From Cyanobacteria bacterium OH_PDB_112 (GTDB lineage Bacteria; Cyanobacteriota; Vampirovibrionia; Gastranaerophilales; CAJFVJ01): 8,080 nucleotides of DNA. Positions 1 to 6,113 of the stretch are shown piece after piece. Made by a program: the position numbers and the translations under genes. Positions within the stretch are counted from its first letter, which is position 1; each line of letters opens with the position of its first letter. Under the pieces are notes generated by a model. That model worked only from the letters and a program-made list of their open reading frames with translations. It made no database searches and was not told the DNA's origin. The stretch is taken from positions 1 to 8,080 of the forward strand of contig JAEWLZ010000224.1 in NCBI GenBank assembly GCA_023457295.1, written 5' to 3'.

Positions 1-1
1 A

Positions 2-859
2 CACAAGACTCAAGTCTTTTTTTCTCCTGAAGATGATCATTATCGTACTCGTTTGACGCATACTCTTGAAGTAGCTCAGATTTCTCGCACTATGGCAAGG
101 CTTTTGAGGCTTAATGAAGATTTGACTGAAGCGATTGCTTTAGGGCATGACCTGGGACATACACCTTTTGGGCATAGTGGCGAAGCGGCTTTAGATGAGC
201 TTATTGAAGGAGGTTTTCGTCATAGCGAGCAAAGTGTGAGAGTTGTTAAAGAAATAGAACCCCTGAATTTAACAAGAGAAACTTTAGACGGAATTTTGAA
301 TCATTCCATGGGTAATTCCAAGGCGTTTACCCCAGAAGGGCAGCTTGTAAAACTTTCTGATAAAATAGCTTATCTTAACCATGACCTTGATGATGCTATT
401 CGTGCAGGAATTATCAGTCTTTCTGATATTCCGAAAGATATAATTGATTATTTGGGTTCAAATCGCGGGCAAATGGTGAATACTATGGTAGAAAGCATTG
501 TTGTTAGCAGTTATGAAAAACCTGAAATTTCAATGGGGCATGATTGCGAAGTTATTATGCTGAAACTTCGTAAATGGATGTTTGATAATGTTTATTTTGA
601 TTCTGAGGCAAAAGAAGAAGAGAATAAAATTAAGCGAATAATAAAAGAGCTTTTTAAGTATTATACTGATTTGCTTTTGGAAATGAATTCCGGCATTGAT
701 AAGAAAAAAGCAGAATTGGTGGTCAAAGACTATATAGCAGGCATGACTGACAGATACGCCGTAAAAAAATATCGCAAATTATTCCTTCCAAGACCAATGA
801 CAGTAAGTATTGATGACAGCAGTTTTATTAATATCGCAAAACAAAACGGGGTGCTTTAA
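2..859 (+). CDS. dgt: dGTP triphosphohydrolase (HD-domain dGTPase), 5' end outside the window
   Basis: Cytoplasmic HD-superfamily enzyme that hydrolyses dGTP (or other dNTPs) to the deoxynucleoside and triphosphate, controlling dNTP pools. The frame is open to the window edge, and the family motif HKTQVFFSPEDDHYRTRLTH begins at base 2. The real start therefore lies upstream, and the TTG at 53 is only an internal codon. Visible metal ligands are the His of LTHTLEVAQ (59-61), the His-Asp pair of ALGHDLGHTPFGH (146-151) and the Asp of LSDKIAYLNHDLDDA (359-361). The last third matches the helical HD-associated region. About 285 residues are present, and relatives suggest only a short N-terminal part is missing. 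Its stop codon TAA overlaps the dnaG start (TAATG), so the two are probably translationally coupled. Substrate preference within this family cannot be read from sequence, so dGTP specificity is assumed from the family name. Confidence 0.93.
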   Translation, partial: HKTQVFFSPEDDHYRTRLTHTLEVAQISRTMARLLRLNEDLTEAIALGHDLGHTPFGHSGEAALDELIEGGFRHSEQSVRVVKEIEPLNLTRETLDGILNHSMGNSKAFTPEGQLVKLSDKIAYLNHDLDDAIRAGIISLSDIPKDIIDYLGSNRGQMVNTMVESIVVSSYEKPEISMGHDCEVIMLKLRKWMFDNVYFDSEAKEEENKIKRIIKELFKYYTDLLLEMNSGIDKKKAELVVKDYIAGMTDRYAVKKYRKLFLPRPMTVSIDDSSFINIAKQNGVL

Positions 860-2766
860 TGAACGCTGAAGCTCAGTATACAGAGGCAATAGCACGAATT
901 AAAGATAAGCTTGATATTGTTCAGGTTATTTCTGAGTATGTGATTTTAAAAAAAGCAGGGCGCAACTATCAAGGGCTTTGCCCTTTTCACAAGGAAAAAA
1001 CGCCGTCTTTTTCAGTAAATCCGCAAAAACAGATTTTCAAGTGCTTTGGATGTGGAGCGGCGGGTGATGCAATCGCGTTTTTGATGAAAATAAATAATCA
1101 GGGATTTGCAGAAGTTATTTCTGATTTGGCTCAAAAATTCGGAATAGAACTGCCGCAGTTTAAGGGAGGTAAAGGTAACAGTGCAGAACTTAAACAACAA
1201 CTTCTTAAGGCAAATAAACTCTCAGCCGAGTTTTTCAACAAGGCTTTAAAAACAAATCCTCAGGCTAAAAAAGTTCGAGATTATCTTTCGGGCAGAGATA
1301 TAACAGATGCTGTCATTGACGAGTATATTATTGGTTTTTCGCCAAATCAGCCTTATGAGCTTATGAATTATCTAAAAAAAGAACATAATTTTACCGATAA
1401 AATTTTGGAACAGGCAGGTCTTATTTCTGCAAGAAGTAACGGAGAAGGGTTTATTGACCGTTTTCGCAACAGGCTTATGATACCTATTATGGATGATAAT
1501 GGTGATATTGTGGGTTTTGGCGCAAGAGCTCTTGATGAAGGGCAAAATCCGAAGTACCTCAATTCTCCGGATACAATTTTGTATAACAAAAGCAAAGTCA
1601 TGTTTGGATTGAATAAAGCCAAAGAAGCTATTCGCGAAAATGATGCCGTAATTATTATGGAAGGATATTTTGATGTGATTTCGGCGCAAAGCCATGGAAT
1701 AAAAAATGTCGTTGCAACAAGCGGGACATCATTAACGCAAGGACATTTGAAAAATGTTTCGAGGTTTATGAATGAACGCAAAATTTACCTTGCTTTTGAT
1801 TCTGATAAGGCAGGAAAACTTGCTACACAACGTGGAGCGGAAGTTGTAAAAGAAGCTTTTGAAGGTCTTGGAGAAATAAAACAGCATGATGAAAGTTTTT
1901 CACGGAATGGTGATTTTTCTTGCGAAATAAGAGTAGTTAAAGCTCCTCAAGGTAAAGACCCTGATGAATTTATTAAAGCTAATGGAGCTGAAGCTTATAT
2001 TAAATTAGTGGAAGATGCTCCTCTTTTGATAGATTTTGAAATTGATAGCATAATAAAAAAAGGGGACGAAAATTTGTCTCCTCAAGAAAAAGCAAAAAAA
2101 ATCAAGGAAGTTGTTAAGTTGTTATCTGAGATAAACAATAAAATTATTCAAACAGAATACATAAAGTCCGTTGCGAAGCTTTTGGATGTATCGCAGCTTG
2201 CAATCAAGTCAGAACTTGATTCTTACCGTCCGGAAGTTAAAATTTCAGAGCAAAAAAATAACTCAATTGTAACAAAATCTTCAAATAAGCTCGAAAAAGC
2301 GCAAAAAAAATTATTGAGCGTTTATTTTATAGGAGAAGAGATGATTAACTTTACAACTTTGAATAATTTAATTGATGAGGTAGAATTTACAGAAGAACCG
2401 ATTTTATCAATAAAGAATTCACTTAAAGAAATCTCTTTAAAAGCAGAAAATCCCGAAGAGTTACAGGAGCAGATAATTAACCACTTTGTGGGGCAAGTAC
2501 AGGCTCAAGAGAAAATAATAGAAATCATGGGGTATTCGAACGAAATAAAAGACCTGAGTCCTTCTTTATTAAAGCAATATGTTGAAGAAACAATCAGCTT
2601 TATTAAAAAACAAAGGTCAAAGTTAGCCCAAAATGAACTAAAAAGTCGATATTACGAAGCAAATAGCGACGAAATGAGTTCTCTTCAGATACAATATGAA
2701 GTACGCGACAAACTTAAACAAGTTACTAGATTAAAATTAGGAGAAATTCATGAGCAAAAAATCTAA
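859..2766 (+). CDS. dnaG: DNA primase DnaG
   Basis: Makes the RNA primers for lagging-strand and origin synthesis at the replication fork, working with the DnaB helicase. The 635 residues are of normal length. Domains in order: a CHC2-type zinc-binding domain (about 5-100) with ligands Cys41, His44, Cys62 and Cys65; the catalytic core, with RFRNRLMIPI and GFGAR (219-223; many homologues have GFGGR); the Toprim fold, with catalytic Glu in EGYFDV (268-273) and the metal-binding pair Asp314/Asp316 in AFDSDKAG; then GKDPDEF (365-371). A long, lysine- and glutamate-rich helical C-terminal part (about 390-635) fits the DnaB-interacting region and is poorly conserved, as usual. The segment between the DSD motif and GKDPDEF looks somewhat longer than in Bacillus-type primases. 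The ATG overlaps the dgt stop by one base, with a weak GGGG element 7 bases before it. The 3' end contains the rpoD ribosome binding site and start. Confidence 0.98.
   Translation: MNAEAQYTEAIARIKDKLDIVQVISEYVILKKAGRNYQGLCPFHKEKTPSFSVNPQKQIFKCFGCGAAGDAIAFLMKINNQGFAEVISDLAQKFGIELPQFKGGKGNSAELKQQLLKANKLSAEFFNKALKTNPQAKKVRDYLSGRDITDAVIDEYIIGFSPNQPYELMNYLKKEHNFTDKILEQAGLISARSNGEGFIDRFRNRLMIPIMDDNGDIVGFGARALDEGQNPKYLNSPDTILYNKSKVMFGLNKAKEAIRENDAVIIMEGYFDVISAQSHGIKNVVATSGTSLTQGHLKNVSRFMNERKIYLAFDSDKAGKLATQRGAEVVKEAFEGLGEIKQHDESFSRNGDFSCEIRVVKAPQGKDPDEFIKANGAEAYIKLVEDAPLLIDFEIDSIIKKGDENLSPQEKAKKIKEVVKLLSEINNKIIQTEYIKSVAKLLDVSQLAIKSELDSYRPEVKISEQKNNSIVTKSSNKLEKAQKKLLSVYFIGEEMINFTTLNNLIDEVEFTEEPILSIKNSLKEISLKAENPEELQEQIINHFVGQVQAQEKIIEIMGYSNEIKDLSPSLLKQYVEETISFIKKQRSKLAQNELKSRYYEANSDEMSSLQIQYEVRDKLKQVTRLKLGEIHEQKI
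2739..2743 (+). promoter_or_regulatory. Ribosome binding site of rpoD inside dnaG
   Basis: AGGAG lies six bases before the ATG at 2750, within the last codons of dnaG. It supports the rpoD start that overlaps dnaG by 17 bases and suggests that ribosomes finishing dnaG help initiate rpoD. Confidence 0.75.
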
Positions 2767-3835
2767 AAACAGTGAAGACGCATTGATAGGTATGCTCAAT
2801 AAAAACGAAGGTTATGCCTCTCAAGAGTCGGATGATTATACTGATTTGGTAGGTGGTACAGGTGATATCGAAGCTATTTTTGATAATCCTGCCATGACCG
2901 GCGGTATGGCAGCTGTTGAACATGAAGAAATTTTTATAAAAATGGATGATGAAGAAACAGAAGATGAGATTGATTTGAAAGCTCCAAAAGGTGTTTCAAT
3001 AGATGATCCTGTCAGAATGTATCTTCGTGAAATTGGTCGTATACAGCTTTTGACAGCGGATGAAGAAATTGATTTGGCTCGTAAAATCGTAAAAGGCGGT
3101 CAAGTAGGCATAATTGCTAAAAGAAAACTTGTTCAGGCAAATTTACGTTTGGTTGTAAGTATCGCAAAAAAATATGTCGGACGCGGAATGTTGTTTCTTG
3201 ACCTTATTCAAGAAGGCAATTTGGGACTTATCCGTGCTGCTGAAAAATTTGACCACGAAAGAGGCTATAAGTTTTCAACTTATGCAACTTGGTGGATTAG
3301 ACAGGCTATAACTCGTGCTATTGCTGATCAAGCAAGAACAATTCGTATTCCTGTTCACATGGTGGAAACTATCAACAAACTTAAGAAAGTTACCCGTAAA
3401 CTTGCTCAGGACTTGAGTCGTAAACCATCTGAAGATGAGCTTGCAAAAGCTATGGGTATTACTATCAACAAACTTCGCGAAATCATCAAAGTCGCACAAG
3501 AACCACTTTCTTTGGAAACTCCTATCGGAAAAGAAGAAGATTCAAGATTGGGTGATTTTATCGAAGACAGAGAAGCAGATGCTCCTGTGAAAACAGTTGC
3601 TCACGAGCTTTTAAGAGAAGATCTCGCTGAAGTTTTGAGCAGTCTTTCTCCACGTGAGCGTGATGTTTTAAGACTTCGTTTCGGTATGGATGATGGTCGT
3701 CAAAGAACTCTTGAAGAAGTAGGACAATTGTTCGGTGTTACAAGAGAGCGTATCAGGCAAATCGAGGCAAAAGCTCTTCGCAAGCTTCGTCACCCTAACA
3801 GAAGTCGCAGACTGAAAGAATATGTCGAAGTTTAG
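2750..3835 (+). CDS. rpoD: Primary RNA polymerase sigma factor (sigma-70/SigA)
   Basis: Housekeeping sigma factor that directs RNA polymerase to -10/-35 promoters. The 361 residues begin with an acidic, low-complexity segment (about 1-80, rich in Asp and Glu) in place of a recognisable region 1.1. Then come region 1.2 (DPVRMYLREIGRIQLL, 86-101), region 2 with NLRLVVSIAKKYVGRG, DLIQEGNLGLIRAAEKFD and the promoter-melting and -10-reading segment KFSTYATWWIRQAITRAI (174-191), region 3 (about 200-285), and region 4 with RTLEEVGQLFGVTRERIRQI (319-338) as the -35-binding helix-turn-helix. The full set of conserved regions and the C-terminal ALRKLRHPNRSRRLKEY fit a group 1 (essential) factor rather than an alternative one. 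TPIGKEEDSRLGDFIE and LSPRERDVLRLRFG resemble cyanobacterial-type factors, which guides my guess of lineage. It is the last gene of the dgt-dnaG-rpoD run and is followed by an intrinsic terminator. Confidence 0.98.
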   Translation: MSKKSKNSEDALIGMLNKNEGYASQESDDYTDLVGGTGDIEAIFDNPAMTGGMAAVEHEEIFIKMDDEETEDEIDLKAPKGVSIDDPVRMYLREIGRIQLLTADEEIDLARKIVKGGQVGIIAKRKLVQANLRLVVSIAKKYVGRGMLFLDLIQEGNLGLIRAAEKFDHERGYKFSTYATWWIRQAITRAIADQARTIRIPVHMVETINKLKKVTRKLAQDLSRKPSEDELAKAMGITINKLREIIKVAQEPLSLETPIGKEEDSRLGDFIEDREADAPVKTVAHELLREDLAEVLSSLSPRERDVLRLRFGMDDGRQRTLEEVGQLFGVTRERIRQIEAKALRKLRHPNRSRRLKEYVEV

Positions 3836-3855
3836 TTCGATAAACAAATAATTTT

Positions 3856-3888
3856 AAAAAAAAGACGGTCAATGACCGTCTTTTTTTT
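3856..3888 (+). terminator. Intrinsic terminator after rpoD
   Basis: Perfect 7-bp stem GACGGTC/GACCGTC (3864-3870 with 3874-3880), a three-base AAT loop and eight T after the stem. Eight A before it make the element symmetrical, so it could also stop transcription from the other strand. It closes the dgt-dnaG-rpoD run 20 bases after the stop codon. Confidence 0.95.
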
Positions 3889-4020
3889 GTTTTATTACAA
3901 AATGTAACGGATTTTTATAAAAAAATAAGCATTTTTGTTCTAAAAACAGGATTTTTTTTACATGGTGTCAAAGTCAGTGAGTATACAACTTTTAGCTATT
4001 TTTTTCAATAAAAAGTTTGA

Positions 4021-4072
4021 GGAAATTTTTGAAAATTCCAACTAAAGTTTGAAAAATTCGAACCAAAGTTGG
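4021..4072. repeat. Two overlapping dyads upstream of flagellin
   Basis: Dyad A (4021-4039) pairs GGAA-a-TTTT with AAAATTCC around a TG centre, with one unpaired A. Dyad B (4038-4072) pairs CCAACT with AGTTGG and, inside, GTTTGAA with TTCGAAC (one G-T wobble) around an AAA centre; the two stems are separated by a 3x3 mismatch (AAA against CAA). A and B share the CC at 4038-4039, so as RNA they could not both form fully. Neither is followed by a T run on the plus strand, so they do not look like terminators. A regulator-binding site is an equally good reading. Confidence 0.5.
4028..4068. repeat. Imperfect 20/21-bp tandem repeat
   Basis: TTTGAAAATTCCAACTAAAG (4028-4047) is followed directly by a 21-base copy (4048-4068) differing by one inserted A and two substitutions. 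A shorter related start, TTTGAGGAAATT, precedes them at 4016-4027. Repeats of this spacing (about two helical turns) can be repeated binding sites on the same face of the DNA, but function here is inference. Confidence 0.45.
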
Positions 4073-4087
4073 GTATAAAAATTGAGA

Positions 4088-4116
4088 TAAAGTGGTATAT
4101 TACACATACGGGATAT
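4088..4116 (+). promoter_or_regulatory. Possible sigma-28-type (flagellar) promoter
   Basis: TAAA (4088-4091) and CGGGATAT (4109-4116) resemble the flagellar sigma-28 consensus TAAA-N15-GCCGATAA/T. Five of eight bases of the -10 element match, but the spacing is 17, not 15. A start about 7-9 bases downstream would give a leader of roughly 50 bases. A second TAAAGTTT at 4043-4050 matches a -35 element well but has only a poor partner at 4062-4069. No good TTGACA/TATAAT pair was seen. The call rests on the gene being a flagellin as much as on the motif. Confidence 0.3.
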
Positions 4117-4136
4117 AGTGTCCTAAAAAATGTGTA
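4101..4136. repeat. Inverted repeat TACACAT...ATGTGTA
   Basis: Perfect 7-base arms TACACAT (4101-4107) and ATGTGTA (4130-4136) are separated by 22 bases. ACAC (4102-4105) can also pair with GTGT (4118-4121), giving a competing smaller hairpin. The element overlaps the possible promoter and leader of the flagellin gene. Confidence 0.35.
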
Positions 4137-4162
4137 TAAAATTTATGGATAGAGTACAGTCT

Positions 4163-4169
4163 AAAGGAG
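4163..4169 (+). promoter_or_regulatory. Strong ribosome binding site of the flagellin gene
   Basis: AAAGGAG lies seven bases before the ATG at 4177. It is the best Shine-Dalgarno match in the window and fixes the start, and therefore the unusual N-terminal extension of the flagellin. A strong site suits a very abundant product. Confidence 0.85.
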
Positions 4170-4176
4170 TAGAAGT

Positions 4177-5049
4177 ATGCTAAATTCGTCGTATAGCAAC
4201 GGCTTTGTTATCAATACGAACATTGCCTCTTTGTTGGTGCAAAGAAATTTGGCGAATGTTACCAATGACATGACAATGTATATGGAACATTTGTCCAGTA
4301 GCCTTAAGGTTAACAGGGCCAGTGATGACCCGGGCGGAATGGCGATATCACTTAATTATGAACGACAAATAAGTTCAATGGCGGTCGCAAAGAGTAATTC
4401 TCAAACAGGTGTAAGTCTTTTGCAGACTGCGGAAAACGATTTAAAGACAATTAAGTCAAACTTGACTACAATGAAAAATCTTATAATTCAAGCTCAAACG
4501 GGAACAACAACAGACCCTGAAAGAGCCGCAATGAATTCTACCTATCAGCAATTGTTGACTGAGATACAGCGTATTGCATCAACGTCAAATTATTCGGGCA
4601 TAAAACTTCTTGATGGTTCAAATGTTGCCGCTAACAGTATTGTTTTGCAGGTGGACATAAATAATAATGCAAGTGACAAAATAGATATTTCATCTTCTCT
4701 TGCTAATTGTGGAACAGCAGCAGGAGCTTTAAATATTGCCGCTACGGCGGTAGATACCGTGTTAAATGCAAATGCCGCACAGTCTTTTGTTGATAATGCT
4801 TATAATACAATTAACCAACGAATATCATTAGTCGGTGGTTTCAATACAAGACTGAATAATAATATTTCAAGACTCGATGCAAGAAGTGAAAACTTGCAGG
4901 CAGCAAATTCTCTTATTCGTGATGCGGATATTGCTTCAGATACAGCGAAACTTACTAAGGCTCAAATATTGCAACAAACCTCGGTATCGCTTTTGCAACA
5001 GGCAAATCAGTCTTCGGCATTGATTTTGACACTTATAGGTGCAACCTAA
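4177..5049 (+). CDS. fliC: Flagellin, compact D0-D1 type
   Basis: Main subunit of the flagellar filament, exported through the flagellar type III system and assembled outside the cell. The N-terminal flagellin domain covers about 10-140, with FVINTN (10-15), HLSSSLKVNRASDDPGGMAI (38-57) and NYSGIKLLDG (138-147). A short variable middle (about 148-205) includes the unusual Cys178. The C-terminal flagellin domain (about 206-290) has RLDARSENLQAANSLIRDADIA and KAQILQQTSVSLLQQANQ. At 290 residues it has essentially only the D0/D1 rod and no large surface domain. Two oddities: about nine residues (MLNSSYSNG) precede the usual start near VINTN, and the C-terminus reads SSALILTLIGAT rather than the common xxVLSLL ending. 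It stands alone between two terminators with no flagellar gene beside it in this window, so it is probably monocistronic. The fliC symbol is by family; hag would be equivalent. Confidence 0.95.
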   Translation: MLNSSYSNGFVINTNIASLLVQRNLANVTNDMTMYMEHLSSSLKVNRASDDPGGMAISLNYERQISSMAVAKSNSQTGVSLLQTAENDLKTIKSNLTTMKNLIIQAQTGTTTDPERAAMNSTYQQLLTEIQRIASTSNYSGIKLLDGSNVAANSIVLQVDINNNASDKIDISSSLANCGTAAGALNIAATAVDTVLNANAAQSFVDNAYNTINQRISLVGGFNTRLNNNISRLDARSENLQAANSLIRDADIASDTAKLTKAQILQQTSVSLLQQANQSSALILTLIGAT

Positions 5050-5065
5050 GAAGTTTTAATAAATC

Positions 5066-5099
5066 AAAAAAGGCGGAAATTTTATTTTCCGCCTTTTTT
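5066..5099. terminator. Bidirectional terminator between flagellin and prs
   Basis: An 8-bp stem GGCGGAAA/TTTCCGCC (5072-5079 with 5086-5093) encloses a six-base loop, with six A before and six T after. Because the flanks are complementary, it works as an intrinsic terminator on both strands, serving the flagellin gene (stop at 5049) and the converging prs gene (stop at 5104). Confidence 0.95.
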
Positions 5100-5103
5100 A
5101 TAT

Positions 5104-6090
5104 TTATTGCATGCTTTTTTCAAATCCGAATAAAGAACTTACCGATTCATCATCATGGATTCTTGAAATAGCTTCGCCCAAAAGAGGAGCGATGCTTAAT
5201 TGAGTGATTTTTGACGGTAAAATATTTTTATCAAGAGGAATTGTATTTGTTACTATTACTTCATCAACGCAAGAGTCTTGAAGTCTTTGAAGTGCGGGAC
5301 CACTGAAAATAGGGTGAGTGGCACATACATATATTTGTGTAGCGCCTTCTTTTTTCAAAAGTTCTGCCCCTGCGACTATTGTTCCTGCTGTATCGATAAG
5401 GTCATCAAACATAATTGCGATTTTTCCTTTTACATCGCCGATAAGATTATCGACTTTTGCCTGATTATGTTCTTCTCTTCTTTTGTCGATTATTGCAAGA
5501 GAACACTTTAGCTGTTTTGCAAAATGTCTTGTTCTGTTTGTTCCTCCGGCATCAGGGCTTACCGCAACGATATTTTCATTTGAGAAGCCTTTGCTTTTGA
5601 TATATTTAAGCAAAACAGGAGTTGAATAAATATGATCTACAAGAATATTGAAAAAGCCTTGAATTTGTCCTGTGTGCAAATCCATAGCAAGAACCCTATC
5701 AGCGCCTGCTGTTGTGATTAAGTCGGCAACAAGTTTAGCTGTAATAGCTTCGCGTCCTGAAGCTTTTCTATCCTGTCTTGCATAACCGTAGTAAGGGATT
5801 ACGGCGGTTATTGTTTTAGCACTTGCACGTTTGAAAGCATCAATAATGATAAGAAGTTCCATTAAATTTTCATTAACAGGATTGCTTAAAGATTGGACGA
5901 TAAAAACATCATCACCACGAATACTGTCTTGAATTTTGACAAAAATCTCCCCATCAGAAAAATTTTTGACAACCATTGGTCCAAGAGTAGTTCCGAGGTA
6001 TTCAGCTATTTCGTAAGCCAAATCGGCATTTGCGCGTCCCGTGAAAAGCTTAATCGAGTGCGTATGTTTTATTTCATCTTGTAATTCCAT
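5104..6090 (-). CDS. prs: Ribose-phosphate pyrophosphokinase (PRPP synthetase)
   Basis: Makes PRPP from ribose 5-phosphate and ATP, the precursor for purines, pyrimidines, NAD, histidine and tryptophan. With the ATG at 6088-6090 it has 328 residues, within the usual class I range. Seen: SDGEIFVKIQDSIRG; the ATP-binding flexible loop YARQDRK (103-109); the conserved His139 in DLHTGQIQGFF; the pyrophosphate-loop region SPDAGG (178-183); and the PRPP-binding loop DDLIDTAGT (229-237). The frame stays open to a TTG at 6111, which would add seven residues. I prefer the ATG because AGGAG lies nine bases before it and because family members begin about ten residues before the KLFTGRAN-like segment. 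It follows glmU by 23 bases and is the last gene of the purD-glmU-prs run. glmU followed by prs is also known from Bacillus (gcaD-prs). Confidence 0.96.
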   Translation of the reverse strand: MELQDEIKHTHSIKLFTGRANADLAYEIAEYLGTTLGPMVVKNFSDGEIFVKIQDSIRGDDVFIVQSLSNPVNENLMELLIIIDAFKRASAKTITAVIPYYGYARQDRKASGREAITAKLVADLITTAGADRVLAMDLHTGQIQGFFNILVDHIYSTPVLLKYIKSKGFSNENIVAVSPDAGGTNRTRHFAKQLKCSLAIIDKRREEHNQAKVDNLIGDVKGKIAIMFDDLIDTAGTIVAGAELLKKEGATQIYVCATHPIFSGPALQRLQDSCVDEVIVTNTIPLDKNILPSKITQLSIAPLLGEAISRIHDDESVSSLFGFEKSMQ

Positions 6091-6099
6091 TAACGTAAG

Positions 6100-6104
6100 C
6101 TCCT
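6100..6104 (-). promoter_or_regulatory. Ribosome binding site deciding the prs start
   Basis: Read on the minus strand, AGGAG lies nine bases before the ATG at 6090 and downstream of the alternative TTG at 6111. It therefore favours the shorter, 328-residue protein. Confidence 0.65.
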
Positions 6105-6113
6105 GTGTCAATT

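Larger units (their letters stand above)
3889..4176 (+). other. Gene-free flagellin upstream region
   Basis: No convincing coding frame or RNA gene is visible here. The first part (3889-4010) is very AT-rich with long T and A runs and one small perfect dyad, TTACA-AAA-TGTAA (3895-3907). The second part (4011-4176) carries overlapping dyads, an imperfect tandem repeat, a possible flagellar-type promoter, a long-armed inverted repeat and the flagellin ribosome binding site, each listed separately. The region probably holds the whole control region of the flagellin gene, since a strong terminator isolates it from rpoD. Confidence 0.6.

Noticed and set aside
53..859. TTG at 53 as the start of the dGTPase
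   Set aside because: The same frame upstream encodes the conserved family motif HKTQVFFSPEDDHYRTR to the window edge, so the gene begins outside.
1368..1781. Long open frame on the minus strand inside dnaG
   Set aside because: It lies antisense to the conserved Toprim-region coding of dnaG, has no recognisable protein features and no ribosome binding site that I trust.
5278..5511. Open frame on the plus strand inside prs
   Set aside because: Cys- and Phe-rich composition typical of a shadow of a conserved gene on the other strand; prs is clearly the coding strand here.
6091..6111. TTG at 6111 as the prs start
   Set aside because: The ribosome binding site at 6100-6104 lies downstream of it and is well placed for the ATG at 6090.
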